A stretch of 64,000 bases of DNA. Source: Sinorhizobium meliloti 4H41 (GTDB lineage: Bacteria > Pseudomonadota > Alphaproteobacteria > Rhizobiales > Rhizobiaceae). Position 1 is the first letter of the stretch. Each line of letters starts with the position of its first letter. Below the pieces are notes generated by a model, which worked only from the letters and a program-made list of their open reading frames with translations, was not told the DNA's origin and did not search any database. Shown piece by piece: positions 1 through 8,019 of this stretch. The position numbers and the translations under genes were made by a program. Location: assembly GCF_000375585.1 (NCBI RefSeq), contig NZ_AQWP01000003.1, forward strand, positions 188,830-252,829, given 5' to 3'.

Positions 1-367
1 GGGAATGACGAGCCGACCCTCTTACGCTTCCAGTCGCTTCGGGCAAAAGCGACCGCGTCTAACGTCTCGCCCGGCGGATGGTTCCGAGAAATCGTGACAT
101 GTGACGGGACGTTCGGCGCCGTAGACGGAAGAAGAGCGGGAATGCTCGAGGCGAGGGTCGCAGAGCGATACAGTTGGGGCTGGGGCGTCTTCGCTCTGCG
201 ACCCTCGCGCGCCCGGGCGGCAGTTGGGGCTTTCCGTTATCCCGAGAACGCGCAACCACCGGCATAGGTTATGGGAACTCGGCACGCAACGGTCCTAGGA
301 CCTATGGCCGGAAGCGTCGGACTAAGGTCTTAGAGCATTTCCAAAAAAAGGGCGCAGCTTCAATGAT
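1..367. other. Gene-free, palindrome-rich region
   Basis: No convincing gene is seen here; the short open frames lack a plausible ribosome site and recognisable protein features. The stretch contains several inverted repeats: perfect 18-base arms at 151-168 and 191-208, arms CCGGCATAGGT (259-269) and ACCTATGGCCGG (300-311, one extra base), the 12-bp palindrome GGTCCTAGGACC (291-302), and CTAAG-GT-CTTAG (322-333). An 11-base direct repeat CAGTTGGGGCT occurs at 171-181 and 221-231. It may be a mosaic of intergenic repeats or the 3' region of a gene outside the window. Confidence 0.5.
151..208. repeat. Perfect 18-bp inverted repeat (stem-loop)
   Basis: Arm GCGAGGGTCGCAGAGCGA (151-168) is exactly complementary to 191-208, with a 22-nt loop. 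The loop begins with CAGTTGGGGCT, which recurs just after the right arm (221-231). No T-tract follows, so a classical intrinsic terminator is not clear. Confidence 0.7.
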
Positions 368-838
368 CTAGACGGGAACGGCAGTGGAGTATTTGACGCT
401 CTTCAACGCGAAGTGAGACGACGAGTTCGCCACTGCCTCGTGGGTGAGGATGCCGCGCATCAGCAGGCGCTCGTAGTCGGCGACATCGGCAACGAGGACC
501 CGTAGCAGGTAATCCCAGTCGCCCGACATGGAATAGCATTCGAGAACTTCCTCGTGGCTTTCCACGAAGCGTTCGAAATTTCGGCGCGCAACCGGATCAT
601 GGGACTTCATGCGCACCTGGCAGAAGACGTTCAATCCGCGTCCGACCAGGTCGGGATTGACGAGGCTCACGGTCTTGACCAGCACCCCCGCCGTCTCGAG
701 CGCCTTGATGCGCCGCCAGCAGGAGGCCGGCGAGGCACCGACCGCCTCCGCCAAGGCTGCATGGCTGATGTCGCCCCGGTCCTGGAGGATCCCCAGAATC
801 TTTCGGTCGATCGCATCGAGATTGAATGAATTCATCAT
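368..838 (-). CDS. Lrp/AsnC-family transcriptional regulator (BkdR-like)
   Basis: A 156-residue Lrp/AsnC regulator of normal family length. Residues about 5-60 form the winged helix-turn-helix (ISHAALAEAVGASPASCWRR is the HTH core), and about 70-150 the RAM ligand/oligomerisation domain. The gene is divergent from the fused 2-oxoacid dehydrogenase at 955, with 116 bp between start codons. In pseudomonads and rhizobia an Lrp-type regulator (BkdR) next to branched-chain 2-oxoacid dehydrogenase genes responds to branched-chain amino acids. That role is inferred here from position. Two ATG codons (838 and 835) follow a GAGGGA ribosome site and either could be used. The family call is secure; the effector is not shown by the sequence. 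Confidence 0.88.
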   Translation of the reverse strand: MMNSFNLDAIDRKILGILQDRGDISHAALAEAVGASPASCWRRIKALETAGVLVKTVSLVNPDLVGRGLNVFCQVRMKSHDPVARRNFERFVESHEEVLECYSMSGDWDYLLRVLVADVADYERLLMRGILTHEAVANSSSHFALKSVKYSTAVPV

Positions 839-954
839 AAATCCCTCGAAACCGAAACAGCTTCATCAAAGCCTAGCTAAAAAACGACCAGATTGAAACC
901 GTTTTGCGCTTCGAGCGGCGTAGTCTTGATCTCGGAGGACTGGAGGAGACCCTG

Positions 955-3033
955 ATGGCCCAGGCCGCACTCAAAAAAGACCGGCGCAACGCACCGGACG
1001 AGAGCATCGAATGGAAGAAGGTCGTGCAACTTCTGCTTCTGTCGCGCGCCCTCGACGAGATGGAAGAGCAGCGCCTGGTCCCGGAGAAGAAGGTCCTCTA
1101 CCAATTTTCGGCGCGCGGCCATGACATGGCCCAGATTCTCCTGGGGCTGCACCTCACGGGCAGGCATGATGCGGCATGCGGCTATTATCGCTCGCGCCCG
1201 CTGCTGCTCGCGCTCGGCGTCGATCCGGCGGACGCGCTCGGCTCGGCGATGGGGCGCGCGGGCGGATATTCCGACGGCCGGGATATCGGTGTCGTTTTCA
1301 ACTATCCCAACCCGCACGGCGCCTCGGCCCTGCCGATGTGCGGCGGCGTGGGCACCCAGTACACGCCGACGGCCGGCTGGGCGCAGGCGATCACCTATTT
1401 CAGCGAAGTTCTCGGAAAAGAGGAATATCGGAAGGATGTTGCCGTCGTGCTGGGCGGTGACGGTTCCGTTGCCTCCAACGGCTTCTGGTCCGCTCTGACG
1501 ATCGCGACGACGCAGGGCCTGCCGCTGCTCTTCTATATCGAAGACAACGGCTTCGGCATCTCCGTTCCCTCGAGCTTCCAGACACCCGAAGGCAATATTG
1601 CCGGCAATCTCGCCGGCTGGAAAAACTTGACCGTTCTCGACGGCGACGGCTCGGATCCCGAAGAGGCCGCCCGGCTGACGAAGGGCGCCGTGGAACTGGT
1701 GCGCGAAGGGCGGATGCCGGTGCTGCTCAGGCTCGAGGTGCCGCGCCTCGAAGGGCACAGCTTCCAGGATACCCAGGCCTACAAGAGCGAGGAGCTCGTC
1801 AGGAGCGAATGGGCACACGATCCTCTGCCGCGGTTGAGGGACTATCTCGTCCCCGCCCTGTTGAGCGCAGAGGAATGGAACGAAGCTGCGAGAGATGCGA
1901 AGGCTGCCGCCGAACGGGCGCGCATGGAGGCCGAATCCCGGCCGGTCGCCGACCCCGAAACCGTCACCAGCAATGTCTTCTTCGAAGGCCAGATGCAGGT
2001 CATGGGCGGACAGCACTCTGCCGGCTACCGTCCGCCGGAAACGACGGAAACCGCGACGGGCGACGGCCAGAGGATCAACATGGTGACGGCGATCCGCCGC
2101 ACGCTCGATCACGAGATGTCGGTGAACGAGCGGGTCGTCCTCTTCGGCGAGGATATCGGCCCGAAGGGCGGCGTCCATGCCGTGACCCTCGGGCTGCAGG
2201 AGAAATACGGTACCGCCCGCGTCTTCGATACGTCGCTCTCGGAGGAGGGCATCATCGGCCGGGCGGTGGGCATGGCGCTCGCGGGGCTCGTACCGGTGCC
2301 GGAAATCCAGTTCCGCAAATATGCCGAGCCCGCGATCGAGCAGCTCAACGACTGCGGCACGATCCGCTGGCGGACCAGCAACCGCTTCGCCGCGCCGATC
2401 GTCGTGCGGATGGCGGGGGGATTCTTCAAATGCGGCGATCCGTGGCACAGCCAGACGAACGAGGTCGCCTTCGTCCACCAGCCCGGCTGGAAAATTGCCG
2501 TTCCCTCCAATGCCGAGGACGCCGTCGGGCTCCTGCGCACCGCCTTGCGCGGCAACGACCCGGTGATCTTCTTCGAGCACCGGGCCATGCTCGACCATCC
2601 CTGGGCGCGGCGGCCCTATCCCGGCGATGCCTTCGCCCTGCCTTTCGGAAAGGCGAAGTTCACGCGTGAAGGACGCGACATCACCATCGTCACCTGGGGC
2701 GCCATGGTGCCGCGTTGCGAAGAGGCGGCCGAGGGGATCTCCGCCGATGTGATCGATCTGAGAACCCTGATGCCCTGGGACAGGAAAGCGGTCATCGCCT
2801 CCGTGCGCCGCACCCGCCGGTGCCTCATCGTCCATGAGGACCTCGCAACGGCGGGTTTCGGCGCGGAGATTGCCGCAGCGGTCGCCGACGAAGCCTTCAT
2901 CGATCTCGACGCGCCGATCTCGCGTCTCACCATGCCGGATATTCCCAGCCCTCATAATCCCGTCCTGCTCGACTGGGCGGTTCCATCGACGGAACGCATA
3001 CGCCAGAAGATCACCGACCTTCTGGAGTTCTGA
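955..3033 (+). CDS. Fused alpha-beta E1 of a 2-oxoacid (branched-chain or pyruvate-type) dehydrogenase
   Basis: A 692-residue thiamine-diphosphate enzyme joining E1-alpha and E1-beta in one chain. Residues about 20-330 are the alpha part, with the ThDP signature starting at GDGS (168-171) and ending at N198 (EDNG). From about residue 370 (INMVTAIRRTL) to the end is the beta part, a transketolase pyrimidine-binding plus C-terminal domain, with FGEDIGPKGGVH and the FDTSLSEEGI segment. It would decarboxylate a 2-oxoacid and pass the acyl group to the lipoyl E2 encoded 2 bp downstream. The ATG at 955 was chosen because GGAGGAG (942-948) precedes it; an upstream in-frame TTG at 904 lacks such a site. 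The Lrp neighbour favours branched-chain 2-oxoacids, but pyruvate or acetoin cannot be excluded. No E3 gene lies in the window. Confidence 0.88.
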   Translation: MAQAALKKDRRNAPDESIEWKKVVQLLLLSRALDEMEEQRLVPEKKVLYQFSARGHDMAQILLGLHLTGRHDAACGYYRSRPLLLALGVDPADALGSAMGRAGGYSDGRDIGVVFNYPNPHGASALPMCGGVGTQYTPTAGWAQAITYFSEVLGKEEYRKDVAVVLGGDGSVASNGFWSALTIATTQGLPLLFYIEDNGFGISVPSSFQTPEGNIAGNLAGWKNLTVLDGDGSDPEEAARLTKGAVELVREGRMPVLLRLEVPRLEGHSFQDTQAYKSEELVRSEWAHDPLPRLRDYLVPALLSAEEWNEAARDAKAAAERARMEAESRPVADPETVTSNVFFEGQMQVMGGQHSAGYRPPETTETATGDGQRINMVTAIRRTLDHEMSVNERVVLFGEDIGPKGGVHAVTLGLQEKYGTARVFDTSLSEEGIIGRAVGMALAGLVPVPEIQFRKYAEPAIEQLNDCGTIRWRTSNRFAAPIVVRMAGGFFKCGDPWHSQTNEVAFVHQPGWKIAVPSNAEDAVGLLRTALRGNDPVIFFEHRAMLDHPWARRPYPGDAFALPFGKAKFTREGRDITIVTWGAMVPRCEEAAEGISADVIDLRTLMPWDRKAVIASVRRTRRCLIVHEDLATAGFGAEIAAAVADEAFIDLDAPISRLTMPDIPSPHNPVLLDWAVPSTERIRQKITDLLEF

Positions 3034-3035
3034 GA

Positions 3036-4199
3036 ATGGGCGATCTCATCGACATTCAGGCTCCGCTGGAGCAGGAGGGGACCAAAGCGGTCGTCCGCAA
3101 TTGGCTAAGGAAGATCGGCGAGACGGTCAAATCGGGCGATCCGCTGGTCGAGCTCGAGACCGACAAGGTGACCCAGGAGGTGTCGGCGCCCGCCGACGGG
3201 GTGCTCGCGGAAATCCTGATGCGAAACGGCGACGATGCCCCGCCCGGCGCCGTTCTCGGCCGGATCGGCAGCGAGGCTGCCGGGGCGGGACACGCGCCGC
3301 AATACTCGCCGGCCGTGCGGCATGCAGCGGAAGAATATGGCCTGGATCCGGCCACCGTCACCGGCACCGGCCGGGGTGGCCGCGTCACGCGCGCCGACAT
3401 GGACAGGGCGTTTACGGCCCGGCAGGAAGGCACTGCTTCGGTCGCGGCCGAGGCTGGCGACAGGGGAACGGCACCCAAGTCGCGCAGGATACCCCATAGC
3501 GCCATGCGCGCCGCGATCGCCGAACATATGCTCACCTCCGTCACGACGGCGCCGCATGTGACGGCGGTGTTCGAAGCCGATTTCTCGGCGGTGATGCGCC
3601 ATCGGGACGAACATGGGAAGAGGCTTGCCGCTGACGGCGCCAAGCTCTCCTATACGGCTTATGTGGTTTCGGCCTGCGTGGCGGCGATGCGCGCGGTCCC
3701 CGAGGTCAACAGCCGCTGGCACGAGGATGCGCTCGAAACATTCGACGACATCAATATCGGCGTGGGTATTTCCCTCGGGGACAAGGGCCTGGTCGTGCCG
3801 GTCCTCCATCGGGCGCAGGACCTGTCGCTTGCCGAGATTGCGGCCCGGCTGCGGGACCTGACGACACGCGCGCGTTCGAACGCGCTCTCCCGCGCGGACG
3901 TGACGGGCGGCACCTTCACCATCTCCAATCATGGCGTCTCCGGATCGCTGCTCGCGGCGCCGATCATTATCAACCAGCCGCAATCGGCGATCCTGGGCGT
4001 GGGCAAGCTCGACAAGCGGGTGGTCGTGCGCGAGGTGGACGGCGCCGACACGATCCAGATACGCCCGATGGCCTATGTGTCGCTGACGATCGACCATCGT
4101 GCGCTGGACGGCCACCAGACCAATGCGTGGCTGACGCATTTCGTCCGCGTGATCGAGACCTGGCCGACTGATCGGGGCCGATTACAGGCCGCAGATTAA
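3036..4199 (+). CDS. Dihydrolipoamide acyltransferase (E2) of 2-oxoacid dehydrogenase
   Basis: A 387-residue E2 core. Residues 1-75 are a single lipoyl domain with lipoyl Lys44 in ETDKVTQEV. About 88-125 is the peripheral-subunit-binding domain (AAEEYGLDPATVTGTGRGG). From about 150 is the catalytic acyltransferase domain, with the active-site motif DHRALDG (His354, Asp358). It accepts the acyl group from the fused E1 encoded immediately upstream (2-bp gap, so co-transcribed) and transfers it to CoA. With one lipoyl domain and under 400 residues it is short, like many bacterial branched-chain or acetoin-type E2 proteins. Substrate is not resolved by sequence. E3 must come from elsewhere in the genome. 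Confidence 0.9.
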   Translation: MGDLIDIQAPLEQEGTKAVVRNWLRKIGETVKSGDPLVELETDKVTQEVSAPADGVLAEILMRNGDDAPPGAVLGRIGSEAAGAGHAPQYSPAVRHAAEEYGLDPATVTGTGRGGRVTRADMDRAFTARQEGTASVAAEAGDRGTAPKSRRIPHSAMRAAIAEHMLTSVTTAPHVTAVFEADFSAVMRHRDEHGKRLAADGAKLSYTAYVVSACVAAMRAVPEVNSRWHEDALETFDDINIGVGISLGDKGLVVPVLHRAQDLSLAEIAARLRDLTTRARSNALSRADVTGGTFTISNHGVSGSLLAAPIIINQPQSAILGVGKLDKRVVVREVDGADTIQIRPMAYVSLTIDHRALDGHQTNAWLTHFVRVIETWPTDRGRLQAAD

Positions 4200-4207
4200 A
4201 GATCTTT

Positions 4208-4227
4208 GCGCGTCTGATAAGACGCGC
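4208..4227 (+). terminator. Hairpin after E2 gene (possible terminator)
   Basis: GCGCGTCT-GATA-AGACGCGC is a perfect 8-bp stem with a 4-nt loop, 8 bp after the E2 stop codon. There is no T-run after it, so it may be a weak terminator or an mRNA-stabilising hairpin separating the dehydrogenase genes from the sugar operon. Confidence 0.5.
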
Positions 4228-4275
4228 GGCTGTAAATGACCCTCCCGGCCCCTGATCGTCGCTCAAAACGGCGAT

Positions 4276-4289
4276 TGAAATCGATTACA
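4276..4289 (+). promoter_or_regulatory. LacI/GalR-type operator upstream of sugar ABC operon
   Basis: TGAAATCGATTACA is a near-perfect palindrome with the central CG and TG..CA ends typical of LacI/GalR operators. Only positions 3 and 12 break the symmetry. It lies 40 bp before the start codon of the binding-protein gene and is the obvious candidate site for the LacI-type regulator encoded as the fifth gene of the same operon (8969-9970). Confidence 0.7.
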
Positions 4290-4329
4290 TTTTCTGGCTT
4301 CATGTGCCGGCAAGATTTGGGAGGATCTT

Positions 4330-5352
4330 ATGAAGAAACTTATCGCATTTGCGCTGGGCACGGTCGCGTCCATCGTCCTTTCGGCATCCGCTCACGCCGA
4401 GACCTTTAAAATAGGTCTCTCCAACGGCTGGGTCGGCAGCGAGTGGCGCACCCAGATGATCGACGAGGCGAAGGCCGCCGCTGCGGAATGGAAGGAAAAA
4501 GGCGTCGACGTCGAGGTCTCCGTCCAGAGCGCCAATGTCGACGTGCCCGGGCAGATCGCGCATATCCGCAACTTCATCGCGGAAGGGGTGAACGCCATCA
4601 TCGTCAACCCCAACAGCCCGACCGCCTTCGATCCGATCTTCGCCCAGGCGAAGGAAGCCGGCATCCTGGTGATCGCCACCGACGCGGAAGTCTCTTCGCC
4701 CGATGCCATCTATGTCGGCATCGACCAGACCGCCTGGGGTGCCGCGGGCGCCAAGTGGCTCGCCGAAACGCTCGGCGGCAAGGGCAAGGTGGTTGCGATC
4801 AACGGCGTCGCCGGCCATCCGGCGAACGAGATGCGCGTCGCCGGCTACAAGAGCGTCTTCAAGGATTATCCGGATATCCAGGTCGTCAACGAGGTCAATG
4901 CCAACTGGGACCAGGCGCAGGGCCAGCAGGCGATGCAGAACATTCTTGCCACCTATCCGGACATCAACGGCGTGCTGGTGCAGGACGGCATGGCGGCCGG
5001 CGCCTGGAAATCGATCATGGACGCCGGCAAGGCCGGCGAGATCGCGGCGACCGGCGAAATCCGCAAAGACTTCATCGACCTCTGGATCAAGGAAAAACTG
5101 AACTCGGGAGCGACCGTGAATCCGCCCGGCGTCATGGCGAGTGCTCTCAACGTCGCCGTGCTGATGCTGCAGGGCAAGGAACTGAAGGAGCCGGCAAAGG
5201 CCGGACAATACGGCAACGCGCTCTACCTGCCGATTCCGTTCATCGACTCGAAGAACGTGGCGGAGGCCGCAAAGCAGCTCGAGGGCAAGCCCGGCTATTA
5301 TTCCTATACGAGCTCGCTTTCGATCGAGGAGGCGGAAGCGCTGTTCAAGTGA
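4330..5352 (+). CDS. Periplasmic sugar-binding protein of ribose-type ABC transporter
   Basis: A 340-residue type-I periplasmic binding protein (RbsB-like, Peripla_BP_4). Residues 1-24 are a Sec signal peptide (MKK, hydrophobic core, cleavage after SAHA). The mature part starts ETFKIGLSNGW and carries family segments such as GVNAIIVNPNSP. It should capture a monosaccharide or polyol in the periplasm and deliver it to the permeases at 7027-8972. GGGAGG (4319-4324) gives a good ribosome site for the ATG at 4330. It is the first gene of the operon, behind a LacI-type operator and followed by two hairpins. The sugar cannot be named from sequence. Confidence 0.88.
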   Translation: MKKLIAFALGTVASIVLSASAHAETFKIGLSNGWVGSEWRTQMIDEAKAAAAEWKEKGVDVEVSVQSANVDVPGQIAHIRNFIAEGVNAIIVNPNSPTAFDPIFAQAKEAGILVIATDAEVSSPDAIYVGIDQTAWGAAGAKWLAETLGGKGKVVAINGVAGHPANEMRVAGYKSVFKDYPDIQVVNEVNANWDQAQGQQAMQNILATYPDINGVLVQDGMAAGAWKSIMDAGKAGEIAATGEIRKDFIDLWIKEKLNSGATVNPPGVMASALNVAVLMLQGKELKEPAKAGQYGNALYLPIPFIDSKNVAEAAKQLEGKPGYYSYTSSLSIEEAEALFK

Positions 5353-5376
5353 GCCTTCGGCAGGGCGCTGAGGCAT

Positions 5377-5398
5377 TGCGCGTCCCGTTGGGCGCGCA
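5377..5398 (+). terminator. GC-rich hairpin after sugar-binding-protein gene
   Basis: TGCGCG-T-CCC / GGG-CGCGCA forms a 9-bp stem with one bulged T and a GTT loop, about 25 bp after the binding-protein stop codon. There is no T-run, so partial termination or protection of the upstream mRNA against 3' decay is more likely than full termination, because the transporter genes follow on the same strand. Confidence 0.5.
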
Positions 5399-5420
5399 TG
5401 CTCCCGGTAACACTTTGTCT

Positions 5421-5474
5421 TGCTGCATGTTTCTATCCCTAAATCCGCCAGGATTTGAGGAAACATACAGTAGC
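5421..5474 (+). repeat. Short palindromic rhizobial intergenic repeat (copy 1)
   Basis: The segment starts TGCTGCATGTTTC, has an inner stem AAATCC-GCCA-GGATTT (5441-5456), and ends GAAACATACAGTAGC. The outer arms ATGTTTC (5427-5433) and GAAACAT (5460-5466) pair. A related element, starting GCTGCATGTTTTTG, is at 40791-40838. This resembles the approximately 50-bp palindromic elements common between genes in Sinorhizobium. Confidence 0.55.
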
Positions 5475-5521
5475 CGATCCCGGCCAGCGCCCGCCAAACC
5501 GAAGCGAACGGACGAGTTTCC

Positions 5522-7027
5522 ATGTCGAAATTGAAACTGAGCGGCGTGAGCAAGGCTTACGGCGCGACCCTGGCGGTCCGCCGAGGCGATCTTGAGCTCA
5601 TGGCCGGCGAGGTCCATGTCCTGATGGGTTCCAACGGCTCGGGAAAAAGCACCCTCTGCAAGATCATTGCGGGCAGCGTGCGGCCCGATGGCGGCAGGAT
5701 CCTGGTCGACGACCAGCCTGTGACGATCAGCGGACCGCGCTCGGCGCGAGCCCACGGCATCGGCATCTTCTATCAGGAACTCAGCCTCGCCGCGCACCGC
5801 TCGGTCGAGGAAAACATCTCGCTTGGCAAGCTGCCGGTCAAATCGCGGGTCTTCATCGACCGCTGGGAACTCCGGCAGCGCGCGGCGCGCTATATCGGCC
5901 TTTTCGAAGGCGTCTGCGGCGAAGGGTTTTCCGCCGACACACTCGTCGGCAACCTGCGCCCCGACCAGCGTCAGCTCGTCGAGATCATGAAGGCGCTGGC
6001 CAGCGAGGCGCCGCTCCTCATCTTCGACGAGCCGACCTCGGCGCTCGACCGAGCCCAGGTGGAGCGCTTCTTCGAAATCCTGCGCGATCTCAAACGTCGC
6101 GGGCGCGGCATCATCTTCATTTCGCACCGCATGGACGAGATCAAGGCGATCGGCGACCGCGTCACCATCATTCGCGACGGCGAGACCATCACCACGCTCA
6201 ACCTGGGCGACACGGACCCGGCAACCGTGATCCGGCTGATGGTCGGCGGTGCCGGCGACATGCCGGCAACGCAATCCCCAGTGCCGGCGGTGGTGGAGGG
6301 TGAAGGAGGCGCCGCGCTGACGGTGCGCGATCTTTCCGGCCGCGGTTTCCGCAATGTAAGTTTCGAGGTTGGCCGCGGCGAGATTCTCGGCTTCGGCGGG
6401 CTGCACGGCCAGGGCCAATCGGCGGTGCTCAGAGCGATCTTCGGCGCCGGCTCGATCGCCTCGGGCGAAATCCTCATCGGCGACAGCCGCTTCGACGCTT
6501 CGAACCCGCGTGACGCGATCCGGCGCGGCTGCGCCTATGTCTCCGGCGACCGCAGCCGCGACGGCGTCATCAGCGGAAGACCGATCATCGAGAACGTCAC
6601 GCCGATCCACTATCTGCGCGACCGGCTGATGATCGCTCGGCCGGGCAAGCTGCGCGACAGGGTGGCGCCGGCGCTGGAAAGCATGCACACCAAATTCGCG
6701 AGCCTCTTCCACCCGATCGGTTCGCTTTCGGGCGGCAATCAGCAGAAGGTGATCATCGCCCGCTGGCTGATCGACCGCCCCGACGTGCTGCTGCTCGACG
6801 ACCCGACCAAGGGCATCGACCTGTCCGCCAAGGCGGACCTCTTCGCGCTGATCCGGCAACTGGCGGCGGAGGGGCTCGGCATTGTCCTCTATTCTTCCGA
6901 GGATGCCGAACTGCTCGGCAACGCCAACCGCATTCTCGTCTTCAACGGCGGATCGGTCAGCCGGGAGCTCACGGGGGCGGACCGCACCCGCTACAATCTA
7001 TATCAAGCCGCTTACGAGGCCGCGTGA
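5522..7027 (+). CDS. Sugar ABC transporter ATP-binding protein (RbsA/MglA-type, two NBDs)
   Basis: A 501-residue tandem ATPase, the usual length for RbsA/MglA/XylG. The N-terminal domain has an intact Walker A (GSNGSGKST, about residue 38) and Walker B (LLIFDEPTSALD). Its signature motif is atypical, reading NLRPDQRQ where LSIAQQQ or LSGGQ is usual. The C-terminal domain has a degenerate Walker A (GLHGQGQS, no Lys), a canonical signature (LSGGNQQK), and Walker B LLLDDPTKGID. A degenerate second Walker A is normal in this subfamily. It powers import by the two permeases that follow with overlapping codons. The ATG at 5522 comes 169 bp after the binding-protein gene. Confidence 0.92.
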   Translation: MSKLKLSGVSKAYGATLAVRRGDLELMAGEVHVLMGSNGSGKSTLCKIIAGSVRPDGGRILVDDQPVTISGPRSARAHGIGIFYQELSLAAHRSVEENISLGKLPVKSRVFIDRWELRQRAARYIGLFEGVCGEGFSADTLVGNLRPDQRQLVEIMKALASEAPLLIFDEPTSALDRAQVERFFEILRDLKRRGRGIIFISHRMDEIKAIGDRVTIIRDGETITTLNLGDTDPATVIRLMVGGAGDMPATQSPVPAVVEGEGGAALTVRDLSGRGFRNVSFEVGRGEILGFGGLHGQGQSAVLRAIFGAGSIASGEILIGDSRFDASNPRDAIRRGCAYVSGDRSRDGVISGRPIIENVTPIHYLRDRLMIARPGKLRDRVAPALESMHTKFASLFHPIGSLSGGNQQKVIIARWLIDRPDVLLLDDPTKGIDLSAKADLFALIRQLAAEGLGIVLYSSEDAELLGNANRILVFNGGSVSRELTGADRTRYNLYQAAYEAA

Positions 7028-8019
7028 TGGCAGAGACCGCAATCGTCCCGACATACCGGCGCGCCGGCGGCATCGGCAGGCTGCTGGAGCGCTATCCTTT
7101 CCTGCCCGCGCTCGTGATCGTCGCCGTACTCCTTCTCCTCAACGGCTTCTTTTCGCCGAACAGCCTGACATTCCGGGCTCTGACCGGGCTGCTCAGCACC
7201 TATATGGCGCTGATCCTGCTCGCGATCGCACAGACCTACGTCGTCTATGCCGGCGATATCGACCTCTCTGCCGGCGCGATCCTCTCGCTGGTCAATGTCG
7301 CGATCGTGGTTCTGATGGAACGCTGGGGAGGCGGTGCCGGCGCGGTGTTCCTGGCACTGGCCATCGGTCTCCTGCTCGGGCTCGCCTGCGGGCTCGTGAA
7401 CGGCCTCGTCGTCGCGGCTTTGCGGCTGCAGGCGATCGTCGCGACCTTCGCGACCAGCATCTTCTTCACGGGCCTTGCGCTTTACATCCTGCCCGTTGCC
7501 GGCACGCCGGCGCCGGCGCTCTTCTGGCGCACCTATGGCGGCCGGCTTTTCGGGGTTCCCTTCGTCTTCTACATCCTGGCGGCCCTCGTCATCCTCCTCG
7601 CGGTGATGAGCCGCACCAGGCTGGTCACGCAACTGCTTGCCGTCGGCGACGACCAGCAGGCGGCCTACCAGACCGGGCTGCCTGTCATAGCGACCCGGAT
7701 CAAGGGCTATGTGCTCTGCGGCCTCTTCTCCGCGCTCGCCGCCTTCTGCATCACCGGCGATACCGCAAGCGGCGATCCGCTGGTCGGGGGCAAGATGACG
7801 CTCTACAGCGTCGCGGCGGTCGTGCTCGGGGGCAGCGCGCTCTCCGGCGGCTGGGGTACCGTCGTCGGCTCGCTGCTCGGGGCGCTGACGATAGGGCTCA
7901 TCAACTCGGTCGTCTTCTTCATGGGCACGCCGTCCGAGTGGCAGAACTTCGTGCAGGGCCTCGCGATCCTCCTCGTCCTGATGGCGGGCGTGCTTGCCGG
8001 CAGGAGGGCGCGCTCATGA
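7027..8019 (+). CDS. Sugar ABC transporter permease 1 (RbsC-type)
   Basis: A 330-residue, strongly hydrophobic inner-membrane permease of the BPD_transp_2 (RbsC) family. The conserved segment YAGDIDLSAGAILSLVN is the hallmark of ribose-type permeases. About 8-10 membrane segments are expected. The ATG at 7027 overlaps the ATPase stop (TGATG); a GTG at 7024 is the alternative. It overlaps the next permease by ATGA (8016-8019), showing translational coupling. It should form a heterodimeric channel with the second permease. Confidence 0.9.
   Translation: MAETAIVPTYRRAGGIGRLLERYPFLPALVIVAVLLLLNGFFSPNSLTFRALTGLLSTYMALILLAIAQTYVVYAGDIDLSAGAILSLVNVAIVVLMERWGGGAGAVFLALAIGLLLGLACGLVNGLVVAALRLQAIVATFATSIFFTGLALYILPVAGTPAPALFWRTYGGRLFGVPFVFYILAALVILLAVMSRTRLVTQLLAVGDDQQAAYQTGLPVIATRIKGYVLCGLFSALAAFCITGDTASGDPLVGGKMTLYSVAAVVLGGSALSGGWGTVVGSLLGALTIGLINSVVFFMGTPSEWQNFVQGLAILLVLMAGVLAGRRARS

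Noticed and set aside
174-371. Small plus-strand frame in the first 370 bases
   Set aside because: No ribosome site or family similarity, and it overlaps strong palindromes and the end of the Lrp gene.
877-2955. 692-codon open frame on the minus strand opposite the fused E1 gene
   Set aside because: It is a high-GC shadow of a clear dehydrogenase; it has no recognisable domain and no ribosome site.
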